Origin: Aradus depressus
Lineage: Eukaryota > Arthropoda > Insecta > Hemiptera > Aradidae
Assembly: GCA_963662175.1 (NCBI GenBank)
Contig: OY759216.1
Span: forward strand, 33,993,087-34,057,086
DNA length: 64,000 nt
Direction: 5' to 3'
Part shown: one piece after another, positions 35,501 through 45,489 of the stretch
Layout: each line of letters begins with the position of its first letter
How positions within the stretch are numbered: position 1 is the stretch's first letter
The notes under the pieces: model-generated
Databases searched by the model: none
What the model saw: only the letters and a program-made list of their open reading frames with translations
What the model was told of the DNA's origin: nothing
Translations under genes and position numbers: made by a program

Positions 35501-38500
35501 TCTCGTGTTCTCTCAAGAAATGCCAAACTCGTCATGAACAAAAACCATAATAAGATCTGTGGTAACATACGGCAGCTAGTCATGAGTCTTAACAAGCGGA
35601 GCCGGAAAGTCACTATACGTCTGGGCATGGATTCAGAAAATAATCTACAGACCTTTCTATAATATCTACAAATTTTGGCTGTCTTACTAAAATTGTAGTT
35701 CCAAATAATTACACTAAACTTTATTCTCTCTACGTAACTAACTATTGCCAGGTAAGAAAGTTTTCATTAAGCTTTTTTCTTATTTTCTTTCGGCGAATCA
35801 TTGGGAGAGCTCGGCTGAATTATCGGAAGTTTAATTTAATATAATGCACGTTATTATTTATTATTTTTTAAGATTATACTAAAAAAAAACATTGTCAACT
35901 CTGAAATATATATATAGAGATAGAATAAGAAAATTAAAGACTACCTACTTTTCTAATAATGTTCTCAAGATTTTGAGGGTCACTCCAACAACTTTGACTA
36001 ACCTTTTTGCGAAGATATAACTAATGGCCTTCACGGATCGCCTCAGGGCGGTATAAACCTACTATGATCCATACCAGATATTATCGCGAGTCACAGCAAA
36101 AAACTACATTGTTTTCTGATTCTAAACGAAAACATTAACATTTTTTTCTATAGGATATACATATTATCTTGATTTGTTTTTAACATTACACTTTCCCCAT
36201 AGTTAGTATTTATGATAAAGTGAAATTAAACTAATATTCTGTGGGAAATGGACCATAAAATAAGGTCGTGGGGCACCTTTCTACAAGTCTGATAGGTAGC
36301 TACTGAACAAAAACCGGTATACCTACCTCATATGCATATCTTTATACTCACATCTACATGAGTTTATTATTAATCCGGGCTTTCTGTCCGGTAAGAAAGT
36401 GAATTTAAAAACAATATTTTCATTTGAAAGTTACAAAGGCCACCATAGCTGTTGTAGGAAGAAGGAATTGACCTTTCGTTTAGATTTGGTTGATTTTTTT
36501 TTTTTTTAACATTACTTTCTATGTAACCTTAAACATAGCCAAATATTATCCTCCAAAAATTCGTGCTTTCTGATAAAAAAAATTAAGATAAAAAAATGTT
36601 GTTCACCTGTATCTCTAGTTTTTCGCACTTATAATAAATCATAGAGGTACTTAGTATTCATCAAAAGTAATAATATCAAGAAAAAAATAAATAATAATAA
36701 TACAAATAAAAAAAGGAGAGTAAATAGCCGGTGATTCACCGACTTTTTTGTTCTTAACAACTTTGTTTCTACTCATTCAATGGCAGCTTTTCAAAAACAC
36801 ATGCAGGTGTGCTTTCTAGTGTCTTCTTGTAAACAACTAAAGCTATCGAACTAACATTCTGAACAAAGGTAAGTGTACTGAGCGATAAATAATAAAATAA
36901 TTATCCAAAAAGGAATATTAAGTAATATAAATAATATATTTGCTGATCTTCTCTGTCCTCTAAAAGACAAGTAGCTTTACTTCAACTTACCAATGACGGA
37001 AGATACATCCAGGACTCCCTTCTTCAGACATGGAGCTGGGACTGTCATCTCCTTCATGGGGCCAGGACAATAGCAGGCGGCTGTCTGATCTATAAGGGGA
37101 TCGCCGAATACTCCTGTCTCCGCCATAGTAAACTTGTACCCAGGAATGCCTTTATAATTTACGTCCTTTTTATACTTCAGTGGAATAGATCTGAAAGGAC
37201 ACACACATTAATTATTAATAATAATAGTATTATGCTGTACACTTTATTGACGCCAAGTACGCTGTTCGTGTCGTTTTTTTTGTGACTCATATCCTGGTGT
37301 TAACTATGAGCCCGACTCTACAGTAGGAGTCCTAAATGTTGTCTACCTAGATTTAGATATTTAGGGTAGGGGTCTTTAAGTGACAGGCTCCACCATCCCT
37401 TAACGTCTCATCCGAAGGACAGCCTGGGTTCTTTTGAATTCATTCTGAAGGGGGTGCAAAAGGTAACCTAACATCTCATATAGCCTTCAGAATACGAGCC
37501 AAAGCATTATTGTATTGACAGATTTGGTAAGTTGTTCCAAATTTACTAGAAAAAAACAAAGGAGAGTAACATATTGAGAGAATGGTTTTACGAAATTACT
37601 CACAATGTAAAGGAAAAAACCAACTTTGAGCAGATACATCTAATTTAGCTTCTGTGTGGACGCTAAACAACCTTTAGCCACATTGAACGATAGTAAGGTG
37701 ACCAACTGTACTCCTTTTTCGTGAAACGTACTCCTTTTAAAAACCGTACTCCAAAAATACTCCTTTGCAGTATTTTTTACTCATTTGTGCTCCATTAATA
37801 AATATAAAAGGTGGGTAGAAATATTTTCATGTTTTAAACAAGAGTATATTCCCCACAAAAATTTGAAATTATTAATTGAATTTGCAACATGTTGCCCCGG
37901 CACTAATGCTGCTGTGGAGAGGGTATTTTCCCTTGCAAATGATGACTGGAGCAGTGATAAATCACAATTATCTTCAGAACCACTAACTAGCTGCAGTTTT
38001 AACGGTAAAGTTCAACATGCGGGACACAAGTTGTTCTGATATAAGTGCGTTCTTAGAAGAAAATTCAGAACTTTCGAAAAAAATGCATTCAAAAGGAAAA
38101 TATGATTCCAAGAATTAAAATTATGTAGGTATTTAAAATAATTACATTTCTATTATTCCATAAAAATATTTAGAATGGTTGCGACTTAATGTTTTTTTTC
38201 ACAACCCCAATCACCATATCCAATGAAATTCTATCCGTACTCCTTTTGTAAAAAAAAGTGTGGGTCACCTTAACGATAGACTTTTTCCAGTCGATAAAAT
38301 CCAACCTGGACACGTGAATTTTTCTGTGCTACATATAAGTGTACAGTTAATGCGACGAGAACCAACCATAAAATAAGCTACTCACGTTACAATGTCCGAT
38401 ACAAAGAGCTGTATGGTGGTAGCTGTGGTAACGAAGGGTGGAAACAGTGTCATCTCACTGCCTTGAACCCGGTTCGCCTCTTCACATCGCCAGTGGTCCA

Positions 38501-41500
38501 TCCGCTCTTGTCCTTCGTAGGAGACTATCTGACCCAAGTTAGAGGGCTCCCAGCTTCCGCGCATTACTTCCAACACACCGCTCAACTTTTTCTAGAGAAC
38601 ACAATATAATATTATACAGTACACTGAATAGTATTGTTAAAACGAGCCCTAAAGCTAGGATCAGTTGTTAGTTAACTTTATTTTAAAGTATCATATCCTA
38701 TTTTTCCTTTCTTATATCTTTAGTGAGGAAGTATTGTAATCGTGCAAAAATCCGAGATCGAGTTTTCAACGGAATGTTTCGTTTCAAGTTCCCCTGAACC
38801 CTTTTCGCGTTATGTGATTGGAACTTTGTGAACGTTTCGTTAAAATTTAACGATTTAACGATTTTAAAATTTTTCTACCTCTGATTTCGCTGAAAATTAG
38901 TTGGTGTCTTATATATAGTCTTCTGAATTCGTATACAAAAATTCTTGGTGAAAAGTCAACATCGAATTGCTTACCAGTGACTTCCTCTTTACCTGGGGAA
39001 TTGCAAATATGAGTTAGGAGACTCCGATGTTAGGATAATATATAATTTCTTTCCATGAAGTATTGATATTCACACATATACAGGGTGATTCCCTCTTAAC
39101 TTAAAAAAAAAAAATTGGAAAATGGAGTAGAATGCCGCCAACCGCGATAATTTTTCTAAAATGTTAACGTTTTAGCTGTTATTTCGGTTCCAAGTTGGTA
39201 ATTTTCAAAGTAGAAAGTACACTAGTCTGATAGGAAATTTAACGCTGATTCCGAAAATGTGGTCAAAAGTTGATTTAAAGGGTAGAAATGTGGGATTTGA
39301 TGGCAAAAAACTTGGTTTTCTCGAAAAAACCTTTAAAAAATCATATCTCGGCAACGGATTGAAATGGCAAATGGATGCGGCATTCTACTCCATTTTCGGT
39401 CTAGTTTCATACAAATTATTTTTTTAAGTTACGAGTGAATCACCCTGTATTACTATGCAATATGTTCCGGTAACAGGAAAGCAAATAGTAGTTATAAGGA
39501 AGACAGAACAGAAGATTTAAAGAGAACAATTGTAAATATGGAATCTGGGAGGGGCGTGATATCTGTCAACAAAGATTAACAGACAAATATTGAAGAGTGT
39601 TGCACAATTCATTTGTGAGAGAAGAAGAGGCCAAAGAAAGATAGATTCTCTAACAAAAAAGGCATCAAGCTTGGGCATTTTCATATGTATGGCATTTTGA
39701 CCAATTACATTACTTCCTCTATACTAAGTAAATATAGCCGAGAAAGTGAAAATTAGGTAACTTACAAAAGTGAGTAAAGAGGCTCTGATGTTTGCGTCTG
39801 TGTCTAGGTTGGCGTTGGTGATTGGAAGGTAGTGTATGAGAGAGCTGCATATCAGCTGTGACCAAAGAGATTGGGCATGTGTACCGTTACATCGGATCAC
39901 AAGTCCATCGAAAAGTAGATCTCGAACTTTGACAGTGATGACAGGAGCGTACATGGGGCCAAGGATCTCTGGGAGGGCAAACTCCAGCACCTCCTCCATA
40001 GTGGTCAGAGCTGGCATTGCCTCCACCACATCGTCTATCAACTAACAATTGATAGATTTATGCACATATACTGTGAACAAAGCGTCATTGAATCATATAA
40101 AACAAGATGGAGAATATGGGCTCAATGTCCTGACATAAAATGTAAAAACATTTATTTTTTTTATTTTTGGCCTCGGCAGACACCACACTAGCCATCTATG
40201 TGTTATTATTTTGTTACTTTCACGACATCCATAGCCCCGGGAGGGAGTTCTATCTACGAAATAAAACTCACTCCCGGACGGGATTCGAACCCACAAACCA
40301 TGGTGAGACCATGTGACCAAAGCCCTACGCTCTAGCCCGCACGACCACCAGGGCTTCCTCATTTATTTTTATTATACCATTTAATATTTACAAAAATAGG
40401 AGAGATAATGGACTACTTCAGTCCGCTACCTCCTCCCAAAAGACAATTCTGACGTAATCAGTACAGTACAATCACTGTTAATAATTAAACGTTTCCATTA
40501 CATCTTCTATATACATATGTCAACAAAAAATATAAACTAAACAAAAATGATAATAATATGAGTAAACATCACAGTGAGTAAAATAATTAATTAATGAAAT
40601 ACATATTAAGAAGCAAATACAAATGAACCGCTTTTGAAGAAAAGTAACTAGTATTGAATTGGGTACAGAATACATAACATTGAAAGAAAAAAGTAAATAA
40701 ATAACTGAATATTATTTTGTGGGGTAGATATTGGAAAAGAATGCATATTCTTTTTTTGAGATAAAAGGATAAAAGTTTCTGTATCTTATGGCAGAACCTT
40801 TGAGCTCATCTCCTCCCTCCAAACGAACTATTGTGGTGCCAATCCTAGCGATCCAATAACCTACTAAAATAGAATATGGTAACCTTTCCGCTTCCTTGTT
40901 TTTTTCCCTTTTTTATTTCCCCAGCTATACGAAGTGCAAGGAAAGGTATACGACCCCAGCTAGTATGTGAAGGGCCTCGGTGAGCACCATGGCTAGTATT
41001 AGCTGGGCGATGAGGATTCAACTTTAATAACCTTTTAATAGTGCATAGGTTCTTCCTTCTCAATTGGACTATTCGGCTGAAAATTAATATGTGTCGTTCT
41101 TATGGGGTTCTGGATACACGTAATCGTTATCACAGATACAAAGACAGGATTTTTTTTTTTCGTTTTTAGATTCAGAGGCTCGGAAAACATCGAATTCCGG
41201 AGAAAACTTACATTGAATTTCCAATCGATTACACAACTTTCTATATACTTCGTATAGCTGGTTAAATAAAAAAAAAGTATTACTTTGATCCCACAACTAG
41301 GTAAGTCTCAACAAATACTTACATGAGGTAGTGGGTTGAGCACAGTGACAAAATCATCTTCCGATCTCCCACCAGACATATTTTTGTCAAAAATAAATTG
41401 TATCCCTTGTCGATAGAATATGGTGTCTTTCTTTTCGTCCAGTCGTATATCTGTTTTGTTCCATTCTTCCCTAAAAATCCATCATAAAGAAACAATATTT

Positions 41501-44500
41501 TTTCCAATTGCCCATAGGTATTTGGAACAAGATGATAGATAGGGGAAAGACGGAAAGAGCCTCTAGTTAATTATAAGTTCACATTACTGTTGACATTGTG
41601 ATTCGAACTCTTGTTGATTTGGATAGTTACCTGTAAACGTAGGGGCCGATCTGAGTGACATTTGGTTTTTCACCATTGACGATTCCGTCTGGATTGTTGA
41701 CTACGAAGAAATAGACGCTGAGCAGGATAGGAATTGGAGTGACAACGAATCGGTCCCAGGACTCTGTTCCATTCTCAAGAGAAAGTGTCTACAATTAGAA
41801 AAAAATAAGTTATAAGGAAGAATATTTGTAAGATGGAGGGCGACGGTAGCTCAGAGGTAGTGTCCCAGCCTACTGAGCTCAAGATCGCGGGTTCGGAATC
41901 CGGCCCAGGCCCTTGGATTTTAATATGGGAGGTGAAAAATCTTGGACACGCCGTCCTTCGGATGGAACATTAAGCGATGGTCCCGAGCCTGTTTGATGTC
42001 AGGTACTCTTTAAAGACCCCTTACTCTAGTTGAATAAACCAAGATAGGCCAAATGAACTCTAAAGTAGAGTCGGGCTCTTGTTCACTAGACTAAGAGCAC
42101 TCTGTTAGTAGGCGATATGACCTATAGTTGAAGCCCGGGCATGAGTCACAATAACTAACCAACTACGCAAGAACTTCATACCAACTAACTGCATACAATA
42201 AAAGGTTGCTTTGCCATGAGGCAGGCCGGTCACTCCGCGATTAGTCCTCGCATCTCCAAATTTCACTCATAACTGAGCCCACTTCTTCACTCAAGGACGT
42301 TAAAAAAAAAACAAGGGGGCGCTCTCATATTGATTACCAAGTAACCGTAGGGAAATTTGAAATGTATTTTGCTCTTCTATTCGTACACTTGTAAATTGGA
42401 CCATGAGTAGTTATAGATAAGTAAATAAAACGAACATATTTTTGTTTCATCATTCATTCATTATAGATAAGATTGATAGAGTAGAGCATTGCTTTGAACT
42501 CTACTCAAACAGTCTTACGGAATCCTTCACAGTACTTAGATCAAGGAAGCACTGACTAAAGGTCTCATTATGCCCATGACATCAGCGTGGCAAAACTGCT
42601 CCAGCACATTTTTTAGGTTCTTGGGTAATTTTTGGTTTAACGTCCTTGTGTACTTCCTGTTGGGGCAGATAGGATGAACTCGAATATTGGAATAAAAACA
42701 TAACGAGGTAGATGTGTAGGTTCAGGTTCAGGTCCGAGTCGATGTCGACCTTACCATAAGCCTACCTCGTCAATAAGATTAAAAATAATGTACAATAAAG
42801 ATACAAGAATTACTCGACCTTTATATCAAATAAATATTATTATATCTAAGATGCTCTGCAAATTAAAAATAATATACAATAATGATACAAGAATTACTCG
42901 ACTTTTATATCAAGTAAGTATTATTATATCTAAATTGCTCTGCAAGTTAAAAATAATATACAATAATGATACAAGAATTACTCGACCTTTATATCAAATA
43001 AGTATTATTATATCTAAGTTGCTACCCCTACCCTAGATGAATAAAAATTTAGGGTAGGCAAAATTTAGGACTCCCATAGTAGAGTCGGGCTCTCCACCAG
43101 AGAGACGAAAGAGCGCTCTGGTAGTAGGCGATATGACCTCGTAGTTAAAGCCCGGGCATGAGTCATAAAACCTAACCTAACCTCTAAGTTGCTATGCAAA
43201 TTAAAAATAATATACAATAATTACTCGACCTTTATATCAAGTAAGTATTATTATATCTAAGTTCCTCTGTAAATATTATCAGTTAGTTATTATAACTCAT
43301 GCCCGGGCTATAGCCTACTACCAGAGCGCTCTTTCGTCAATCTAGTGAACATGAGTCCGACTCTACTATGTGAGTCCTAAATTTTGCCTACCCTAAATTT
43401 TTATTCATCTAGGGTAGGCGGATTTTTACAAGTTTCGAACCTGCTAACTTGAGCTCAGTAAGCAAGCACGCCTCAGGATTACTATTGACGAACGACGTCG
43501 ATTCAGTTCTCTACTACCATCTCCGTAAGAAGAAAGACATGTGACCAATGTAGACACATTGATTATTATCATTGGAAAAATGTTTGTGTATGCACCTATT
43601 CGCTTCACTCGCCCGGCTATGTTATTGAACTTTTTAAGATATGATTATTTCTCGAATCTTAGGGCGTTTTACTTTCATTTACGTTATTAGTTTCGAATCA
43701 GAAACGTTTCGCCCCCTCCACTGGGTGAAACCACAAATTTTAATTGAACTTAGCAAATTTTTTTATTATTATTACTTTTATTTCTCCAGCTATATGTCGC
43801 ATAGGGGAAGTTATTAATCGGTGAAAAAACTCGCTCGACTTTTCACTGGAATTCCACGTTTTCTGACCCTTTGAACCAAAGAATGAAAAAAAAATATCTA
43901 ATGGAATTATAGCTCCCAATATATTGTTATGAAATTTTTATATGGATCCAAAAGCCCATGACGTCGATAACTATTGATTTTCAGTCAAATCGATCAATAG
44001 GAAGGGAGAGGGAGGTAGAGGGGGGCTTAACGCCGAGATCCTATTAATTCTTTGAAGTCAATATTTGAATATAAAACTCTATATGCGGATTCAGAAGTTA
44101 ATAAGTAAGACACCTAATTTTCTGCTAAATTGGGCCAGGAAGGAGGAAGGTTTACAGGGAAAGCAGGAACATTGTTTATTACAAATAACTCGTGCTGCAT
44201 TTTCATGTTCAATGAATCACCGACGGCGTTTCGAAGCAAATATAGAACATGTAACGTAGTTTATTAATTTCATCTGTAATTTCTTTAGTGTATTATTTTC
44301 CAAAAATATAATATTTTCCCCTCCTCCCCCTCATGCCTACCACCCTGAGCCCCAAACTAGGCCTGTCTATTATGTTCTTATACTTACATCAAAAGCTGAG
44401 TCTCGACCTGAAAACGAACTTCGACCTGCTCGATATTGTCAACGAGTTAGTTTTTCTTTACTTTATTCGATAGTCCCTTGTTGCATTATCGACAAGTCTT

Positions 44501-44794
44501 GCAAAAAAAATCGAAATAAATAAAATTATTCTACAAAGTTTAAAAAGAACGAATTAAAAAATTGATTAACCGGCACTCTCCGGGATATTCACATCTTGAA
44601 TCTATTGAGGAGCCCCCTATGAGCTAAACGCACTGCTCTTTTATAACTAGCATATTCCCTACAAATTATTTGTTTACCTTCAAAACCTGATATCGGACGG
44701 CGATCGGAAGTAGAAGATAGTGAAACAGAAGGGTTGAAATCGATAAGAGAAGTCCGATCAGACCGAATATAGACCAGCCGCAATATAGTCGCAT
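26516..44794 (-). CDS. CD36 / class B scavenger receptor, 502 aa
   Basis: Nine coding exons on the minus strand: 44794-44678, 41788-41631, 41470-41323, 40041-39766, 38591-38386, 37190-36991, 29699-29581, 27807-27682, 26674-26516. Phases agree throughout. The donor of exon 8 (GTTTCC) is the only weak site. The product has the family's hairpin layout: an N-terminal membrane segment (about residues 7-32), a large N-glycosylated ectodomain and a second membrane segment near residue 480 before a short tail, CRKNRR. Family landmarks include IGPYVYREEW, FPPFV, YKGIPGYKF, CYCPGP, SMPHLYGAD and HQPFIEIEPTTG. These proteins bind lipids, lipoproteins or microbial ligands at the plasma or lysosomal membrane. 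Subtype is undetermined. Two Cys that pair in mammalian CD36 are both absent. Intron 6 hosts the lysozyme gene; other introns hold a hAT relic, a MITE and SINEs. Confidence 0.93.
27833..28045 (-). repeat. SINE family 1 copy
   Basis: The minus-strand copy retains the body (CTACTACCAGAGGGCTCTTT on the plus strand), GGGTAGGGGTCTT and the start of the tRNA-like part (CGGCCGGGTTCAAG). It ends in an (AACT)n-like tail. Located in CD36 intron 7. Confidence 0.75.
28046..29580. other. Rest of CD36 intron 7
   Basis: No further exon or identifiable element. A B-box-like phrase (GGATTCCAACCCC) at about 29,190 could be an eroded SINE head. Confidence 0.4.
29700..33004. other. CD36 intron 6, downstream part
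   Basis: Contains CTATACGAAG-family fragments (about 30,690-30,925 and 31,655-32,055) and a degenerate hammerhead motif. On the minus strand an ATTAAA (32,774-32,779) lies about 225 nt past the lysozyme stop and could serve as its poly(A) signal. Confidence 0.5.
31069..31103 (-). ncRNA. Degenerate hammerhead motif (ACCGGT family)
   Basis: On the minus strand: GTG, core CTGACGA, hairpin GGC-ATAA-GCC, core GAA, then ACTGAT where the family has ACCGGT. Core boxes are intact but stems III and I are broken. Copies at 53.1 and 58.3 kb share the flank TTTATGTATATAT. Confidence 0.55.
33005..33727 (-). CDS. c-type lysozyme with charged, Trp-ended tail
   Basis: One uninterrupted 240-codon frame. Residues 1-16 form a signal peptide, so the product is secreted. 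Residues 17-140 form a complete c-type (GH22) lysozyme domain, which hydrolyses peptidoglycan. The catalytic Glu is E49 (in AQHESNFNT) and the Asp is D66 (in SQDHGLFQI). All eight Cys are present (22, 44, 78, 85, 89, 103, 129, 140). Usual family members stop about here. This one adds 100 residues: a Glu/Lys-rich linker (141-228), then GRRWKPWTWGL. On the minus strand TATTTAAA sits at 33,765-33,758, about 31 nt before the ATG, so the leader would be only a few nucleotides. The gene lies inside CD36 intron 6 on the same strand and has no introns, which would fit origin as a retrocopy. The call is firm; the function of the tail is unknown. Confidence 0.96.
   Translation of the reverse strand: MWHYLVVVVLAGGVAGKTYERCDLARELVKRHGAARSDVGTWVCIAQHESNFNTSAVGRLSGDSQDHGLFQISDKYWCSPVGWACNIPCDLLEDDDISDDWKCAKRIHRQHQALSGNGFSAWAVYGPYCSGDVSKYLEGCFTEENETDVDVKKEEETTKYGDKKKTEDKGTTEEYDKKTNEEKGTPQQHVEKKTEENERTEEEKSKKEEETLRALKKTDKKGKQNDGSIGRRWKPWTWGL
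33758..33765 (-). promoter_or_regulatory. TATA box of the lysozyme gene
   Basis: TATTTAAA on the minus strand, with GC-rich sequence either side. The spacing predicts transcription starting roughly 5-10 nt before the lysozyme ATG. Confidence 0.55.
34115..34437 (+). repeat. SINE family 1 copy with (CCTAA)-like tail
   Basis: Starts inside the tRNA-like head (GATTCGAAACCCGACC is the B box) and continues through the standard body to GCCCGGGCATGAGTCAT. It ends AACCTAACCTAAC. AAACAG occurs on both sides and may be the target duplication. In CD36 intron 6, opposite strand to the gene. Confidence 0.82.
34438..36990. other. CD36 intron 6, upstream part
   Basis: A GC-richer patch at 35,300-35,640 has a 107-codon minus frame with no recognisable family and is probably repeat-derived. 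A short repeat end, CCGGTGATTCACCGAC, lies at about 36,729. Confidence 0.4.
37275..37435 (-). repeat. SINE family 1 fragment
   Basis: The minus-strand fragment carries GAGCCCGACTCTACAGTAGG, GGGTAGGGGTCTTTAA and TCCGAAGGACAGC in plus-strand reading. It is diverged and lacks the tRNA head. CD36 intron 5. Confidence 0.7.
37686..38279 (+). mobile_element. hAT transposon relic with 8-bp target duplication
   Basis: Element 37,694-38,271, flanked by AACGATAG at 37,686-37,693 and 38,272-38,279. Short inverted ends are TAAGGTGACC on the left and GGTCACCTTA on the right; the last A overlaps the duplication, so one base is missing. Inside, an open frame from 37,785 to 38,039 keeps the hAT C-terminal dimerisation signature GTNAAVERVFSLANDDW, then runs into a stop. 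The rest of the transposase is absent, so this is a non-autonomous fossil. Confidence 0.87.
38715..39000 (+). repeat. CTATACGAAG repeat family copy
   Basis: Diverged copy recognisable by GAGGAAGTATTGTAATCGTG, GAGTTTTCAACGGAATGTTT and CTGAAAATTAGTTGGTGTCT. CD36 intron 4. Confidence 0.55.
39079..39449. mobile_element. 367-bp MITE with ~30-bp TIRs and TA duplication
   Basis: Left end CAGGGTGATTCCCTCTTAAC, right end the complement of CAGGGTGATTCACTCGTAAC. TA lies on both sides (39,079-39,080 and 39,448-39,449). There is no coding capacity. CAGGGTG ends and TA duplication fit a mariner/Tc1-type non-autonomous element. CD36 intron 4. Confidence 0.87.
40147..40357 (-). repeat. tRNA-derived SINE family 2, copy 2
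   Basis: Minus strand: GGGCTAGAGCGTAGGGCTTT, B box GGGTTCGAATCCCG, body ending GTGTCTGCCGAGGCCAAA and an A-rich tail. It is collinear with the copy at 9,215-9,432. CD36 intron 3. Confidence 0.82.
41838..42165 (+). repeat. SINE family 1, full-length reference copy
   Basis: The tRNA-like head GACGGTAGCTCAGAGGTAGT contains the A box, and CGGGTTCGGAATCCGG the B box (one extra base). The ~250-bp body contains CCGTCCTTCGGATGG, TCAGGTACTC and GTAGAGTCGGGCTC and ends GCCCGGGCATGAGTCACAAT, followed by an AACTAACC tail. It has pol III promoter boxes but no protein. CD36 intron 1. Confidence 0.88.
42780..43275. repeat. 84-bp minisatellite, four units, split by a SINE
   Basis: The phrase ATACAAGAATTACTCGAC recurs at 42,801, 42,885 and 42,969, giving an 84-bp period. 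A fourth, shortened unit follows the SINE at 43,023-43,183. CD36 intron 1. The open frame across it is a repeat artefact. Confidence 0.92.
43023..43183 (+). repeat. 5'-truncated SINE family 1 inside the minisatellite
   Basis: Starts within the body (ACCCCTACCCTAGATGAATA) and ends at GCCCGGGCATGAGTCATAAA plus CCTAACCTAACC. TCTAAGTTGCT of the minisatellite is repeated on both sides, an 11-bp target duplication. 5' truncation plus target duplication shows LINE-type insertion. Confidence 0.9.
43273..43480 (-). repeat. SINE family 1 copy
   Basis: The minus-strand copy has TAACTCATGCCCGGGC, ACCAGAGCGCTCTTTCGTC and TTATTCATCTAGGGTAGG in plus reading. A diverged tRNA-head remnant (AGTAAGCAAGCACGC) remains at the far end. 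Confidence 0.8.
43775..44095 (+). repeat. CTATACGAAG repeat family copy
   Basis: Variant start CCAGCTATATGTCGCATAGG, then GGAAGTTATTAATCGGTG, TTTCACTGGAATTCCACG and TTGATTTTCAGTCAAATCGA, in family order. CD36 intron 1. Confidence 0.65.
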
Positions 44795-45489
44795 CTCGTT
44801 ACACTAAACGCACAGATCACTTGAATAACATTATTGAATATGTACTTCAGTATCTTATCTAGAAGATAGAATTGTTTTTAAGTTTTCTACTGACAATAAA
44901 TATTGACAAGTCTTTTGAACATATTGAAATTGACAATTCATATTTTCAACACTGGTTTCCATTGTAAGAAATTCTTTCTCTAATATTTAATTTGAGATCT
45001 GATTTGAAGTGGGTACTTGTCTTCAATGATCATAGAAATTTTGATAGCGATGTTAAGAGGTGGGGGGGAGAGGAATTTGTCTATTTGGGCAATATTATTA
45101 TTTAGAAAAAACCCAAAAGACTTTGATAAGAGAAAGATGGGCAGAATAAATTTCTAATAAAGTGTGCCAGGGCATTCTCGTAAATAAAAAAATAGGACTC
45201 ACTGGGTCCTCGGGGGCCTGAACTGTGTCTCTCTGGTTTTATTTGGCTCTTATCGGCCGGGATTTTTTTTTATGGTCAATATGCACGGACAAAAGGCCAA
45301 GAGAAGAAAAAGAAAAAACTAACAGTCACGAAAAGCCCTCCTCCATTCTGGGGGTATCCATGCCAAACAAATATAGGTAATTTTAGTGTTAATCAAAACA
45401 AAAAGGTATTGGTATAAAGGTTAACAAAATGAAATTGGCTAGAGCTTCTGATGAAAACAATGAAATTTCAATTCAAGTACCAATTATAT
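44795..45489. other. Region upstream of the CD36 start codon
   Basis: No further CD36 exon is seen. The promoter and any UTR exon may lie here, but I found no clear TATA box. Confidence 0.4.

Noticed and set aside
35305..35628. 107-codon minus-strand frame as a gene
   Set aside because: No start context, splice sites or family similarity. Probably repeat-derived.
42788..43036. 82-codon repetitive frame
   Set aside because: Created by the 84-bp minisatellite, whose period is a multiple of three.
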